Below, piece after piece: positions 18,446 through 27,260 of a stretch of 64,000 bases of DNA. Source of the DNA: Deltaproteobacteria bacterium (GTDB lineage Bacteria > SAR324 > JACQKK01); the NCBI GenBank assembly GCA_029858505.1, contig JAOUEW010000002.1, positions 292,851 to 356,850 on the forward strand, in the 5' to 3' direction. Positions within the stretch are counted from its first letter, which is position 1, and each line of letters opens with the position of its first letter. Under the pieces are notes generated by a model that searched no databases, was not told the origin of the DNA, and worked only from the letters and a program-made list of their open reading frames with translations. A program made the translations under genes and the position numbers.

Positions 18446-19306
18446 TCAGGTAGGGAAATGCAAGGGATGGTGAGACGCCACGAACCGGGCCACCTGTAAC
18501 AGAAAGGCTTCGGGACGTTCCACGTGGGGCAGATGCACGGCGTGGGGAATCAACTCCACCGCCGCCCCAGGGATGGCACCGGCCATCTGCCCGGCCAGCG
18601 ACACGTAGGGGCTGTCTTCCATTCCAGCCAGCAGCAGGGTGGGGACCCGAATTTCTGGCAGACGGTCCCACAAAGGGAGCATGGCCCCGGTGCCCATTCC
18701 CCGTAAAGAGGCCGCCAGCCCCACCGGATTTTGAGCCAGCCGTCTGTTCCGTTCTGCCGTCCAAATTTGGGGGGCCAGCCGCTTTAACCCCCGAAACATG
18801 GGGTTGCTCAACCATTCCTCCACAAACGACTCCATCCCCCGTTCCAAAATCACTCGGGCCATGGCTTCGTCCAATTCCCGCCGGGCCTGCCGCTCCGCCA
18901 GATCTTGAATGCCGGGGGAGCCAGATTCCACCACCAGCCCGTTCACCCAGGTCGGGCGGTGAATGGCCGTGTACAGGGCCAGTCGGCCCCCCATGGAATA
19001 CCCCATCCACCACAGGGGCACTCCGCCCCCCAGCAGCTTTTCCCGGATCAACATATCCTCCAGCCCCCCCAGGCAGGCTTCCATGGTGCAGTCTTCCGGC
19101 CCACCAGGGAGGTGATTTTCTCCATGCCCTGGCAGGTCCACCAGCAGCACAGAACCCATTCGTCTCAATCCCTCGGCCACTGGTTCCCAAGCCGATCCGT
19201 CTCCGGCAAAGCCGTGCAACATGACGAACACCGGCGGGGATGTTCCGGGGGCCAGGGACGAAAGCCGTTGGTAGTGAAACCGGGGAGTGTTCATGGGTTT
19301 AGGCAT
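18446..19306 (-). CDS. menH: MenH-type alpha/beta hydrolase (SHCHC synthase)
   Basis: A 286-residue alpha/beta hydrolase. Its position directly after menD marks it as MenH, which eliminates pyruvate from the MenD product in menaquinone synthesis. The oxyanion region MLHGFAGDG, the GHGEN loop, the nucleophile elbow GYSMGG and the C-terminal catalytic His region (PHAVHLPHVERPEAF) are present. Its ATG at 19306 overlaps the menD stop by eight bases, so translation is probably coupled. An internal ATG (19294) is an alternative start. Confidence 0.88.
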   Translation of the reverse strand: MPKPMNTPRFHYQRLSSLAPGTSPPVFVMLHGFAGDGSAWEPVAEGLRRMGSVLLVDLPGHGENHLPGGPEDCTMEACLGGLEDMLIREKLLGGGVPLWWMGYSMGGRLALYTAIHRPTWVNGLVVESGSPGIQDLAERQARRELDEAMARVILERGMESFVEEWLSNPMFRGLKRLAPQIWTAERNRRLAQNPVGLAASLRGMGTGAMLPLWDRLPEIRVPTLLLAGMEDSPYVSLAGQMAGAIPGAAVELIPHAVHLPHVERPEAFLLQVARFVASHHPLHFPT

Positions 19307-21173
19307 CGGCCAGGTGGTGTTTCACTAGGGCCTGGGCGGCGGCGCTCCAGGCCAGCTTCCGCCGCCGGTGGCTGTCTTGGCGATCGGTGGAAATCTCGAT
19401 GATTCGGGTGCCGCCTTCTCCCTGCTGGTTCAGGCGGACGGATGTTTCCACTTCTCGGCGGAAATCCTCCCAATGGGTGGGGTGGGCGTGTGGGGACCCA
19501 TAGGCTTTGGCCAGGGCAGAAAAATCCAACCCATGGGGGGTGGTGAACAGGTGTTGAAAGACCTGGGCTCGGCCCGGCAGCTCGGCCACGGGCAGCATGT
19601 CGAAAATTCCCCCGCCGTCATTGTTCACCAGCACCACGGTGAGGGGAATGTGATACCGCTTGGCGGCCAGCAGCCCCCCCGCGTCATGGAGAAAGGCCAA
19701 GTCGCCAGTCACCAGCACCACGGGCTGCCGGTCGGAAGACAACCGGGCGGCCGCTCCCAGGGCGGTGGACAGGGTGCCGTCGATTCCGTTGGCCCCCCGG
19801 CTGACCATGTGCCGCAGGGGCTGGGCCGTTTTGGGGGTGAAGGCGTCCAGATCTCGAACCGGCATGCTGTTGGCGGTGAACACCACGGCCCCCTTGGGCA
19901 GAACCTGGGTGAGTTCCCGAAACACCCGCCCTTCAAACCAGCCATCGGCCAAGCCGTCTGGCCCAGGCTGGTGCCACAGGCGGTTCAGGGCATCTTCCAC
20001 GGTACGGTCGGCCTGAACAAACCCGTCCAGCCAAGCCGGGTCCCGGGTGATGGTGTCGGCCATGTCCTCCAACTGTTCGGCCACCCGCAGACAGAACAGG
20101 GCGGGGTCGGCCTGGATCATCACCATGGGGTGGTGGGTGGGTTCTGGCCAGCCCCCTTGGTTGTTCACCACCACCAGTTGGGTTTGGGGGTTGGCTGTCA
20201 ACCAGCGCTCCAGGTGGGGGGCGGTGGGTGGCGGCCCAATGCGCAGCACCACCTGGGGCACCCAGCGAGAGCGAAAACCGGGCTGCCGCAACAGGGCTTC
20301 CGGGTGGGCCAGAATTTCGGTGCCCATGGCCCAGGGGCCATGGCGCAGCCCCGCGGGGGGTTCCGCCGCCACCGGCCAGCGGGCCAGACGGGCCATGCGG
20401 GCCACCGCCTGGGCGGTTTCTCCATGGCCGTTCAGTTCCATCAGGGGGCCGCACAACACCACGCCTCGGGGGTTGTTGGCCATCCCCTGGGCGGTCAGCT
20501 GAACGGCGTTTCGGTCGGGCTCTGGCCCGGCGGGATGCACCACGGCCCAGGGGGTGCGGTGGGGCTTTCCGTGGAAGGCCAGGGGGTCCTGGGGCTCCAG
20601 GTCCAGCGGCAGGGCCGCCGGGTGGCCGGGGGGAGGCGCCATGGGTTCCAGGGGTTTGCGGAAGGGAAGGTTTAAGTGAACGGGGCCCGCGGGGGTTTCT
20701 GCCGCCAGGGCGGCGGCCCGGGCAGCGGTGGCCCGCAGGTGACGAATCAAGTGGGGTTGGGGTCGGGGGGCGTCCAGGTCAAACCGCCCTTTCACCGCCG
20801 TGCCGAACATCCGGGGCTGGTCAATGGTCTGCTCGGCACCGGTGTCTCGCAGTTCGTAGGGGCGGTCGGCGGTCAAGACGATCAGGGGAACCCTGGCGTG
20901 GTAGGCTTCGATCACGGCGGGGTAGTAATTGGCCGCCGCCGTGCCCGAGGTGCACACCAACACCACCGGCTGCCCACCAGCCTTGGCGTGGCCCAGGGCA
21001 AAAAATCCCCCGGAACGTTCATCGACTTGGCTGTATACTTGAAACCCAGGGTGGGCCCCCAGGGCCAAGGCCAGGGGGGTGGAGCGGGAACCAGGGGACA
21101 CCACCGCCGTCCGGGCCCCGGCCCGGAACAATTCTTCCATCAAAATTTCGGCCCACAGGGTGTTTTCATTCAT
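19299..21173 (-). CDS. menD: SEPHCHC synthase MenD
   Basis: A 624-residue thiamine-diphosphate enzyme that adds 2-oxoglutarate-derived succinyl semialdehyde to isochorismate, committing it to menaquinone. The N-terminal SPGSRSTPLALAL with the ThDP-activating Glu region (QVDERSGGFFALG), the middle domain, and the cofactor-binding GDLAFLHDAGGLL...NNDGGGIF near the C-terminus are all visible. The ORF is open further upstream, but ATG 21173 gives the family's MNENTLWAEILMEELFRAG start. menF, menC and menB are not in the window. A methyl-transferase and an AMP-ligase elsewhere in the window could be pathway members but are not shown to be. Confidence 0.95.
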   Translation of the reverse strand: MNENTLWAEILMEELFRAGARTAVVSPGSRSTPLALALGAHPGFQVYSQVDERSGGFFALGHAKAGGQPVVLVCTSGTAAANYYPAVIEAYHARVPLIVLTADRPYELRDTGAEQTIDQPRMFGTAVKGRFDLDAPRPQPHLIRHLRATAARAAALAAETPAGPVHLNLPFRKPLEPMAPPPGHPAALPLDLEPQDPLAFHGKPHRTPWAVVHPAGPEPDRNAVQLTAQGMANNPRGVVLCGPLMELNGHGETAQAVARMARLARWPVAAEPPAGLRHGPWAMGTEILAHPEALLRQPGFRSRWVPQVVLRIGPPPTAPHLERWLTANPQTQLVVVNNQGGWPEPTHHPMVMIQADPALFCLRVAEQLEDMADTITRDPAWLDGFVQADRTVEDALNRLWHQPGPDGLADGWFEGRVFRELTQVLPKGAVVFTANSMPVRDLDAFTPKTAQPLRHMVSRGANGIDGTLSTALGAAARLSSDRQPVVLVTGDLAFLHDAGGLLAAKRYHIPLTVVLVNNDGGGIFDMLPVAELPGRAQVFQHLFTTPHGLDFSALAKAYGSPHAHPTHWEDFRREVETSVRLNQQGEGGTRIIEISTDRQDSHRRRKLAWSAAAQALVKHHLADA

Positions 21174-21395
21174 GGCAAGAGATAAAATAAGAACGTGAGA
21201 TTTGAAGACGATCTGGACTTGAAGACTATCTGTTCTTAGGCCGGGGGACAAATTGATTCAGCCGTTGGATGGAGAGAAAACAGGGGAAACAAGAATCCAG
21301 GAGAAAATGGGGGTGAAATACGATAAAAAGATACGTTTTTCGGAAGTGCCGCTAAAAAATTCTTTGAATACAATCATTGCCCTAACATTTATTTT

Positions 21396-21401
21396 TTGAC
21401 A
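21396..21401 (+). promoter_or_regulatory. Candidate -35 element upstream of the Crp/Fnr gene
   Basis: A perfect TTGACA 71 bases before the GTG start. No good -10 follows at 16-18 bases (the region reads CGGGGAATC), which would fit an activator-dependent or alternative-spacing promoter. The rest of the 298-base menD/regulator divergent region holds only AT-rich tracts. Confidence 0.3.
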
Positions 21402-21471
21402 GACTGGGAAATCTTAACGGGGAATCTGTACGGGGGAGGTTGACGGTCACTATACCCAAGGGAGGGTTGCC

Positions 21472-22152
21472 GTGGTGTCGATCGATCAGATTAAAAAAGT
21501 ATTTCCTGCCTTAGAGCAGCCCTTTGCCGATATGCTGGCCAAGCATGGCATGCTTCGTAAAGCCACCAAGGGCACCATCTTGTACGAGCAGGGCTTCCCC
21601 TGCGACATCGTTCCGTTTTTCCTCCATGGATCCGTGCGGGTGTTTAAGCTGGGAGAATCCGGCCGGGAAATCACGCTGTTTCGGGCGGGGCCTGGAGAAA
21701 GCTGCATTTTGTCTACCTCTTGCGGCATTTCCGGCGCCAGCTATCCGGCCATTGCCGAGGCGGAGGATGACGTGGATTATGTGGCCGTTCCGGTGATGGT
21801 GTTTCGGGAGCACATGAAAAACCACCCCAGTCTGCAAAATTTTATGTGCGAAATGCTGTCTTCCCGCCTGGCAGACATGATGCTGGTGGTGGAAGAAGTG
21901 GCCTTCCGGCGGGTGGACCTGCGGCTGGCGGAGCGGTTGTTGTCTGGCACGGCCCCGGGCCGGTCTCAAGACGTGGAAACCACCCACGCCCAACTGGCGG
22001 TGGACCTGGGCACCGCCCGGGAAGTCATCAGCCGCATCCTTAAAGATTTTGAGCGGGAAGGCTACGTGACCCTGGGGCGGGGGCATATTCAAGTCACCGA
22101 CCGCCAGGGGCTGCTGGAATTTTGCAGCCGTTTGTCTCCCAACGTGGCCTAA
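21472..22152 (+). CDS. Crp/Fnr-family transcription regulator with CxxxxxC sensor segment
   Basis: A 226-residue regulator with an N-terminal cyclic-nucleotide-binding fold (about 15-140) and a C-terminal winged helix (about 150-222; THAQLAVDLGTAREVISRILKDFEREG is the helix-turn-helix). It lacks the four-cysteine cluster of FNR. Instead it has Cys44 and a GESCILSTSC segment with Cys78 and Cys84, typical of a Crp/Fnr clade often linked to redox or sulfur stress. GTG 21472 follows GGAGG by six bases. It is convergent with a DUF302 gene 16 bases away. Confidence 0.9.
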   Translation: MVSIDQIKKVFPALEQPFADMLAKHGMLRKATKGTILYEQGFPCDIVPFFLHGSVRVFKLGESGREITLFRAGPGESCILSTSCGISGASYPAIAEAEDDVDYVAVPVMVFREHMKNHPSLQNFMCEMLSSRLADMMLVVEEVAFRRVDLRLAERLLSGTAPGRSQDVETTHAQLAVDLGTAREVISRILKDFEREGYVTLGRGHIQVTDRQGLLEFCSRLSPNVA

Positions 22153-22167
22153 GGCTGTGCAGTCCTT

Positions 22168-22569
22168 CTAGATGGCTTCCAGGGCGCGGGTCAGCCGCTG
22201 GCGGGCTTCCACCGCCACCTCCTTCAAAGCCATATTCCCAGTCATTTCCACCATGCTGTCGGGGTTCAGAATTCCCACGATGGTGTTTCCCGCCGCGTCT
22301 TCTCTCACCACCACGTTGCAGGGCAGCAGCAGCCCAATGGCCGGTTCTCCCTCCATGGCCCGAAAAGCCAGGTTGGGGTTGCAGGCCCCCAGAATCACCT
22401 GGGCGGGCACGTCCTTGTCGATTTTCTTCTTCATGGTGGCTTTCACGTCGATCTCGGTCAAAATGCCGAACCCTTGCTCCTTCAGGGTTTCCGTAATGCG
22501 GGTGACAGCCTGGGCATAGGGCAGGTTCACTTGCCGAAACATGCCATAGGCGGGAGATGGGTTGCTCAT
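22168..22569 (-). CDS. DUF302-family protein
   Basis: A 133-residue DUF302 protein. The family signature is visible: FRQVNLPYAQAVTRITETLKEQGFGILTEIDV at the start, then LGACNPNLAFRAMEGEPAIGLLLPCNVVVRE with two cysteines, and the MVEMTGN region. Members are small cytosolic or exported proteins of unknown activity, often near Crp/Fnr, sulfur or metal genes, which fits the neighbouring Crp/Fnr gene. ATG 22569 is chosen over the longer frame because AGGAA lies five bases upstream. Confidence 0.9.
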   Translation of the reverse strand: MSNPSPAYGMFRQVNLPYAQAVTRITETLKEQGFGILTEIDVKATMKKKIDKDVPAQVILGACNPNLAFRAMEGEPAIGLLLPCNVVVREDAAGNTIVGILNPDSMVEMTGNMALKEVAVEARQRLTRALEAI

Positions 22570-22737
22570 GGGGTTCCTAAGATAAAAGGGGGATTGGGGG
22601 GTGAAGCCACGCCCTGCTCGAACGATCCAAGCATGGATGCAGCAAATATTTTGAACATAAAGATACTGGAAATAAATCACTTGAAAATCATTGCAACACG
22701 GCAGGTTGCCCCTGCCTGTGAGAGAGTCACCAAAGGT

Positions 22738-23151
22738 TCACGGGGCCAGGGCCTTGCGCAACGCCTGGGCCGTCTGCTGAATTTTTTGGGGGTTCCCCGG
22801 CACCAATCGCCAGCCAAAGCCAATGCCGTCGCCCTCCCGCCGGGGGATCAGGTGAAAGTGAACGTGCGGCACGCTTTGAAAGGCCATCTTGCCGTTGTTT
22901 TGCAGAATGTTCATGTGCTCGGTTCCAGCCGCCTGGGGAAGGGCCAGGGCCATTTTTTTCACCACGGAAATGACCTGATGAAGCACCTTCTCGGGGGTTT
23001 CGGCCAGGGTTTCGTGGTGGCTTTTAGGAATGACCAACAGGTGGCCGTCGGCCACGGGGTTGATGTCCATCAAGGCCAGGGTGTGGTCATCTTCGTAAAC
23101 TTTCTCAGCGGGGATCTCTCCCGCGACGATTCGGCAGAAAATGCAACTCAT
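22738..23151 (-). CDS. HIT-family (HINT/PKCI branch) nucleotide-binding protein
   Basis: A 137-residue histidine-triad protein. The signature HVHFHLIPR lies at 96-104, and the N-terminal CIFCRIVAGEIPAEKVYED is typical of the HINT branch (two cysteines, C3 and C6). These are small nucleotide phosphoramidases or adenylate hydrolases. It is a single leftward gene, divergent from the prenyl synthase gene 128 bases away. Confidence 0.95.
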   Translation of the reverse strand: MSCIFCRIVAGEIPAEKVYEDDHTLALMDINPVADGHLLVIPKSHHETLAETPEKVLHQVISVVKKMALALPQAAGTEHMNILQNNGKMAFQSVPHVHFHLIPRREGDGIGFGWRLVPGNPQKIQQTAQALRKALAP

Positions 23152-23279
23152 GGGGGCGGCTCGGATGGGGGTTTCTGGGGGCAGGTCATGAAAAATTCTT
23201 TCTTGTTTTCGCCCGCCAGAGGAGAAAACTCAAGTCACCCCCTTGCCTGACACCGGGGAAACCGGATACAGATGGATTC

Positions 23280-24344
23280 ATGCCTCCACTCTCTCACCCG
23301 TTGGATTTTTCTTCCCTCCCGGCCTACCTGGACTCCGCCGCCCGTTGGGTGGGCGATGAATTGTTGGCGCGCATCCCCCGGCAGGAACCCGCCCGTTGGC
23401 TGTATGAACCTGCCCGGGATTATCCCTCTCGGGGGGGCAAGCGCTTTCGGCCGGCCCTGCTGCTGCTCAGTGCCGCTCAGGCCGGGGGAGACCCGGCCCT
23501 GGCCCTGCCCTCGGCCCTGGCCCTGGAGGCTTTTCAAAATTTCGCCCTGGTGCATGATGACATTCAGGACGGCTCTTTGCTGCGCCGGGGGAAACCCACC
23601 CTGCACCGCCAGGTGGGCATTCCCCTGGCCATCAACGTGGGGGATTACCTGTTTGGGTTGGTGTACCGGTTGTTGGCAGAAAACGAGCAGCGATTGGGGG
23701 CCGCCCCGGCTTGGCGGGTATTGACCCAGTTTAATCAGGTATTCGGAGAGACCTTCGAGGGCCAGGCCATGGATATTGGGTGGATCGCGGAAAATATTGT
23801 TCCCGACCGGGAGCAGTATGAAACCATGATCCGAAAAAAAACCGGGTGGTACACCGGCCGAGGTCCCTGCCAGATCGGTGCCCTCATCGCCGGGGCCGCC
23901 CCGGACCTGGTTGCCCGCCTGGGAGATTTTGGGGAAACCCTGGGCATTGGCTTTCAAATGCAGGATGACCTGTTAAATCTTGCGCCCGATTCCTCCGGCC
24001 AGGGGCCCCAGGGAATGCAGGGGGGGTATGGCAAGGAACGGGGGGGAGACATTGCCGAAGGCAAGCGCACGCTGATCGTGATTGAACTGATGGAGCGGCT
24101 GCCAGCCCCTGAAAAAAAACGGCTGACCGGCATTTTGCTGAAACCACCAGCGGAGACTCTTCCGCAGGAAATTGAGTGGGTGATTGACCAAGCCACCACC
24201 ACAGGATCGTTGGACGCGGTGCGTTTGCGCTGCCGTGAAATGGGAAACCGAGCCCTGGATTTGCTGGCGGGTATCCCCCCCACGCCCCAGCGGCAGATTC
24301 TGGAAGGCCTAACCCGCCACTTAATTTTCGATCGTACTGCGTAA
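23280..24344 (+). CDS. Polyprenyl diphosphate synthase family protein
   Basis: A 354-residue trans-prenyltransferase. The first aspartate-rich motif is DDIQD (93-97) with the upstream GGKRFRPALLLL. The second is QMQDDLLN (about 227-233), less standard because the final position is Asn rather than Asp. The fold predicts chain elongation of isoprenyl diphosphates, for example the side chain of menaquinone. The residues near the first motif do not let me decide product length (geranylgeranyl, octaprenyl and so on). The start ATG has only a weak ribosome site. Confidence 0.85.
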   Translation: MPPLSHPLDFSSLPAYLDSAARWVGDELLARIPRQEPARWLYEPARDYPSRGGKRFRPALLLLSAAQAGGDPALALPSALALEAFQNFALVHDDIQDGSLLRRGKPTLHRQVGIPLAINVGDYLFGLVYRLLAENEQRLGAAPAWRVLTQFNQVFGETFEGQAMDIGWIAENIVPDREQYETMIRKKTGWYTGRGPCQIGALIAGAAPDLVARLGDFGETLGIGFQMQDDLLNLAPDSSGQGPQGMQGGYGKERGGDIAEGKRTLIVIELMERLPAPEKKRLTGILLKPPAETLPQEIEWVIDQATTTGSLDAVRLRCREMGNRALDLLAGIPPTPQRQILEGLTRHLIFDRTA

Positions 24345-24519
24345 AAATTTGGTTTTTTCCGCGATTTGTATTATGAATTTGAAGGGCTTTGGTTTCACAA
24401 AACCCGCTGATCGTTTGGTCAGCGGCGGCATGGCAGCGGGGGGGCTGCCATCGGTCAGCCGTTGGGGCTGCTCCCAGGGTCCGTTCTATTCTCACCCGAC
24501 ATCACAAAAGGTCTCCCCC

Positions 24520-25374
24520 ATGGACGATACAACAAAACAAATCAATACGTTAAAGAAAATTACCTATGCCTCCATCGCCATTTCCTTGGGGTGCGTGGTG
24601 GCGCTGATTGTGTTGAGCGGGCGCCAACCCCAGGAAATTCCCCTGGAGGTGAGCGATCAGTTGATCAGCAAGATGATGGAAAAAATGCCGGTGCCCGCGG
24701 CGGGGTCTTCAGCCAAGGCGGTTTCCGTGAAGGGAGAAGTGACCGATTCTCTTCAAACCAAAAAAGTTGTGATTGTGGATGGCAGCGGCAATGCCGTGAT
24801 GACCCTGGAAGGCTCTAAAAACGGCGGGTCCATCACCCTGCGCAACAGCAAGGGCCAGGAAGTGTTCCGGGTGTATCCCACCGGGGCGGGCAACGGAACC
24901 TTTGCGATTTATAACAACGGCGGCACCCAAATCATGGCCGCGGGTGGTTCAGAGCGGGGTGACGGTTTGATGGTCTTGAACAGCGCTGGCAAGAAGAAAC
25001 TGTTTTACCTGGGGGCCTCGGGTGATGGCGACGGGTCCCTGAAGGTGTTTTCGGCCAAAGGCGGCGAGGTATTCACCGCCGATTCCACCCCCTCTGGCAA
25101 TGGGCGGGTTAACGTGATGAGCTCTGGCGGACGCCCCGTGGTGACCCTGGCCGCTTCGGATTCTGGCAATGGCGGGGTGGATGTGCGCAACAGCAGTGAG
25201 AAGCAGGTGGTGGCCTTGGGCACGGCCAAAGGCGGCCATGGCTTGGTGCGGGTTAGTGGAGGCGGTGGACAAGACGTGGTGAAACTGGGCGCCTCGGATG
25301 ATGGCAAGGATGGGACGATGAATGTCCAATCCGGTGGAGAATGGAAGGCGGCCAAAGTCGATACCAAAAAATAA
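24520..25374 (+). CDS. Membrane-anchored protein of 23-24-residue Gly-rich repeats, unknown function
   Basis: A 284-residue protein. Residues 14-33 form one membrane helix with lysines on its N-terminal side, so the C-terminal part should lie outside the cytoplasm. From about 79 to 271 it is built of about eight repeats of 23-24 residues, each roughly G-x-h-x-V-x-N-S-x-x-G-x-x-h-h-x-L-x-A-S-x-x-G, where h is hydrophobic. Units start near 103, 126, 149, 172, 195, 218, 241 and 265. Regular short beta-strands with Gly turns suggest a beta-helix or beta-roll. ATG 24520 is preferred over upstream frames because it starts at the soluble leader of the helix. I recognise no family. Confidence 0.8.
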   Translation: MDDTTKQINTLKKITYASIAISLGCVVALIVLSGRQPQEIPLEVSDQLISKMMEKMPVPAAGSSAKAVSVKGEVTDSLQTKKVVIVDGSGNAVMTLEGSKNGGSITLRNSKGQEVFRVYPTGAGNGTFAIYNNGGTQIMAAGGSERGDGLMVLNSAGKKKLFYLGASGDGDGSLKVFSAKGGEVFTADSTPSGNGRVNVMSSGGRPVVTLAASDSGNGGVDVRNSSEKQVVALGTAKGGHGLVRVSGGGGQDVVKLGASDDGKDGTMNVQSGGEWKAAKVDTKK

Positions 25375-25402
25375 CACGCCAGAATAGTTTTTCATGTACC
25401 AT

Positions 25403-25456
25403 GGGGAGCACCTTCCGTCCGGCAGCAAGGGCGGAGCGGAGGCTCCCCGTTTTTTT
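25403..25456 (+). terminator. Strong two-part terminator after the repeat-protein gene
   Basis: Outer stem GGGGAGC (25403-25409)/GCTCCCC (25442-25448) and inner stem TCCGTCC (25414-25420)/GGGCGGA (25429-25435) around an eight-base loop, followed by seven Ts. This is a long, stable terminator 28 bases after the stop codon, with the size of a small structured RNA. Confidence 0.85.
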
Positions 25457-25591
25457 ATGGGTGTTGGGTCAAAGCGAAGAGATAAGGTTTCATTGTCATC
25501 GTTCCTACCCCTGATATTCCTGATCCACGTCTCGTAAGCCTGCAATGAACCCTTTGGCCGTCGTGGCCCTTCCAATGGATTCGGTTTCCCC

Positions 25592-26125
25592 ATGGATATG
25601 TCGATTTTAGAGCGCCTGGAAACCCGGCTGGGGGATATTACCACCCTGCGGGTAGATGCCATTGTGAACGCGGCCAACAACAGTTTGCAGGGCGGGGGCG
25701 GGGTAGACGGCGCCATTCACCAGGCGGCGGGTCCAGAATTGCTGGAAGAATGCCGTACCCTGGGGGGCTGCCCCACCGGGGAAGCTAGGGTGACCCGTGG
25801 ATACCGTTTGCCCGTCCGCTGGGTGATTCATACCGTGGGACCAGTGTGGCAGGGGGGCGACAACGGAGAAGACCAGTTGTTGGTGCGGGCTTATCTGGCT
25901 TGTTTGTCGCTGGCGGCCCTGCGGGGGGTGGATACCCTGGCTTTCCCCGCCATCAGCACCGGTGCCTATGGGTTCCCCGTGGACCGGGCCGCCCGCATTG
26001 CCATCACCGAATCCATCCGCCATCTGACCCATCACCCCCTGCCTCAGCGGGTGATTTTTGTCTGTCACGATCAAACCACCCTGGATGCCTATCAACGGGC
26101 CTTTGGGGAGTTAACCAACGGATGA
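25592..26125 (+). CDS. Macro-domain protein (YmdB-like, probable O-acetyl-ADP-ribose deacetylase)
   Basis: A 177-residue protein that is a single macro domain. The ADP-ribose pocket motifs are present: GDIT at the first strand, NAANNSLQGGGGVDGAIHQAAG (about 26-50) and the phosphate-binding loop FPAISTGAYGFP (about 112-125). Close relatives remove ADP-ribose or O-acetyl groups from ADP-ribose. It overlaps nothing and starts an apparent two-gene unit with the next gene, whose start is four bases after its stop. Confidence 0.9.
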   Translation: MDMSILERLETRLGDITTLRVDAIVNAANNSLQGGGGVDGAIHQAAGPELLEECRTLGGCPTGEARVTRGYRLPVRWVIHTVGPVWQGGDNGEDQLLVRAYLACLSLAALRGVDTLAFPAISTGAYGFPVDRAARIAITESIRHLTHHPLPQRVIFVCHDQTTLDAYQRAFGELTNG

Positions 26126-26129
26126 CGCC

Positions 26130-26537
26130 ATGTCTGCCCCCAAACCCCCGCTGCTGATCCTGTTGGAAACCCTGGCGGGTCAAGCCTTGGGGCAAAACTC
26201 CTCGCAGAAAATTCCCCGCATCACCGGTGTGCGGTTAGAGCCAGACGGCCTGCGCCTGCAGGTGACCGCCAAGCTGCCCGGTGCCCTCAAGGCCTCTCAT
26301 TTAACTCTCCACTTGGTCATTCGTTACGCGGACGCACGGGAAACCCGGTTTTGGGTGGACCCTCAGATTGACGGGTTGGGGGGGTGGGTGGCCAAGGCCG
26401 GATTGACCCTGATGCCCGAATTTTTGCTGAAGGAATTGGTTGAAAGGTTGGGCGGAGGGGGATTTTCGTGGGAGGGAGATGTTTTGATTCTGAATCACGA
26501 AGATTTTCTTGCCAGGATTACAAAAAATAACAAATAA
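26130..26537 (+). CDS. Uncharacterised protein coupled to the macro-domain gene
   Basis: A 135-residue protein, mostly hydrophobic-polar alternating, with no helix long enough for a membrane anchor apart from the N-terminal LLILLETLAGQALG. Residues 28-130 look like a small beta-rich domain, with an end (DVLILNHEDFLARI) that is acidic. Four bases separate it from the macro-domain stop, which implies cotranscription. I do not recognise a family and cannot assign a function. Confidence 0.65.
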   Translation: MSAPKPPLLILLETLAGQALGQNSSQKIPRITGVRLEPDGLRLQVTAKLPGALKASHLTLHLVIRYADARETRFWVDPQIDGLGGWVAKAGLTLMPEFLLKELVERLGGGGFSWEGDVLILNHEDFLARITKNNK

Positions 26538-26590
26538 TATCATATGACTAAAAGAATTCAGGGTTCCTCCCATTCGATTTTTCTCGCCTC

Positions 26591-26619
26591 TTGACTTTTC
26601 TTCTGTCACACTGTTATAT
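26591..26619 (+). promoter_or_regulatory. Sigma70-type promoter for the rhodanese-like gene
   Basis: TTGACT (26591-26596) and TTATAT (26614-26619) are separated by exactly 17 bases, about 98 bases before the next start codon. This is the best-formed promoter pair in this part of the window. Confidence 0.65.
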
Positions 26620-26716
26620 GACACTATTGGCACAGGACAGTTGGTTCGGTCCGTGCATGGTATATCCATTTAGATGAATTGGTTACCGTTCAACCGGGTG
26701 ATGGGGGCGAAACCCT

Positions 26717-27142
26717 ATGATCCCATTCGTTCTCACCACGGAACCCATGCCGACCAAAGCCATGCACGCTCATCCTTCTACCGCCGAAGTGGACCTCCGC
26801 CCGGCCCGTCAAACCATGACCGATTCTCCCTGCTGCTTTCTGGAATTGTCTCCCAACGAATTCAACGCCATGAAGCAGGCGCTGGTGGCGGTGTTTAAAC
26901 ACGCCCAGGCCGTGGCGGAGTTTCATGGGTTTTACAAAGTGGTGGCGGTAGATACCTGCCAAGAATTAGAGATGCTGCTGGCCAAGGAACCCACCGGAAC
27001 CCCCGTGGCCCTGGTGTGCGCCGACGGCGAATACAGTGCACGGGTGGCCTTGCGGCTGGCCCAGCAGGGCCGCCGGCCCATTCACCTGTCTGGCGGCCTG
27101 CTGGAATGGCGCCGCGGCGGGGGCAGTGGCGGGCACGGCTGA
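26717..27142 (+). CDS. Rhodanese-like protein
   Basis: A 141-residue protein whose C-terminal half carries a rhodanese pattern: VALVCADGEYSARVALRLAQQGRRPIHLSGG...EWR, with a cysteine (101) in the active-site loop form CxxGxxS. The upstream half has no obvious family match and the typical N-terminal rhodanese strand pattern is hard to see. Sulfur transfer is therefore plausible but untested. An ATG ten codons later is an alternative start. RNase P RNA begins 118 bases downstream on the same strand. Confidence 0.65.
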   Translation: MIPFVLTTEPMPTKAMHAHPSTAEVDLRPARQTMTDSPCCFLELSPNEFNAMKQALVAVFKHAQAVAEFHGFYKVVAVDTCQELEMLLAKEPTGTPVALVCADGEYSARVALRLAQQGRRPIHLSGGLLEWRRGGGSGGHG

Positions 27143-27260
27143 AGGCTTACAGTTGAATGTTCAATGTTGCAAGGTCACGGTTGAAGACATATCGTTGAAG
27201 GGTCTCGTTGTAAATTCCCCCATCCCATCTGAAGGTATGCTAGGCTTTAACCAGGGAACG

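Noticed and set aside
19368-20675. 435-codon open frame on the plus strand
   Set aside because: It lies antisense inside menD; composition is His/Gly/Gln-rich as expected of a shadow frame of a GC-rich gene, and it has no domain.
22570-22737. FNR box (TTGAT-N4-ATCAA) near the DUF302 gene
   Set aside because: TTGAAAATCATTG near 22681 is only a partial match and lacks dyad symmetry.
25403-25456. 4.5S (signal recognition particle) RNA
   Set aside because: The size and hairpin look suggestive, but the conserved GGTCAGG and GGAAGCAGCC apical motifs are absent, and the U-tract makes it a terminator.
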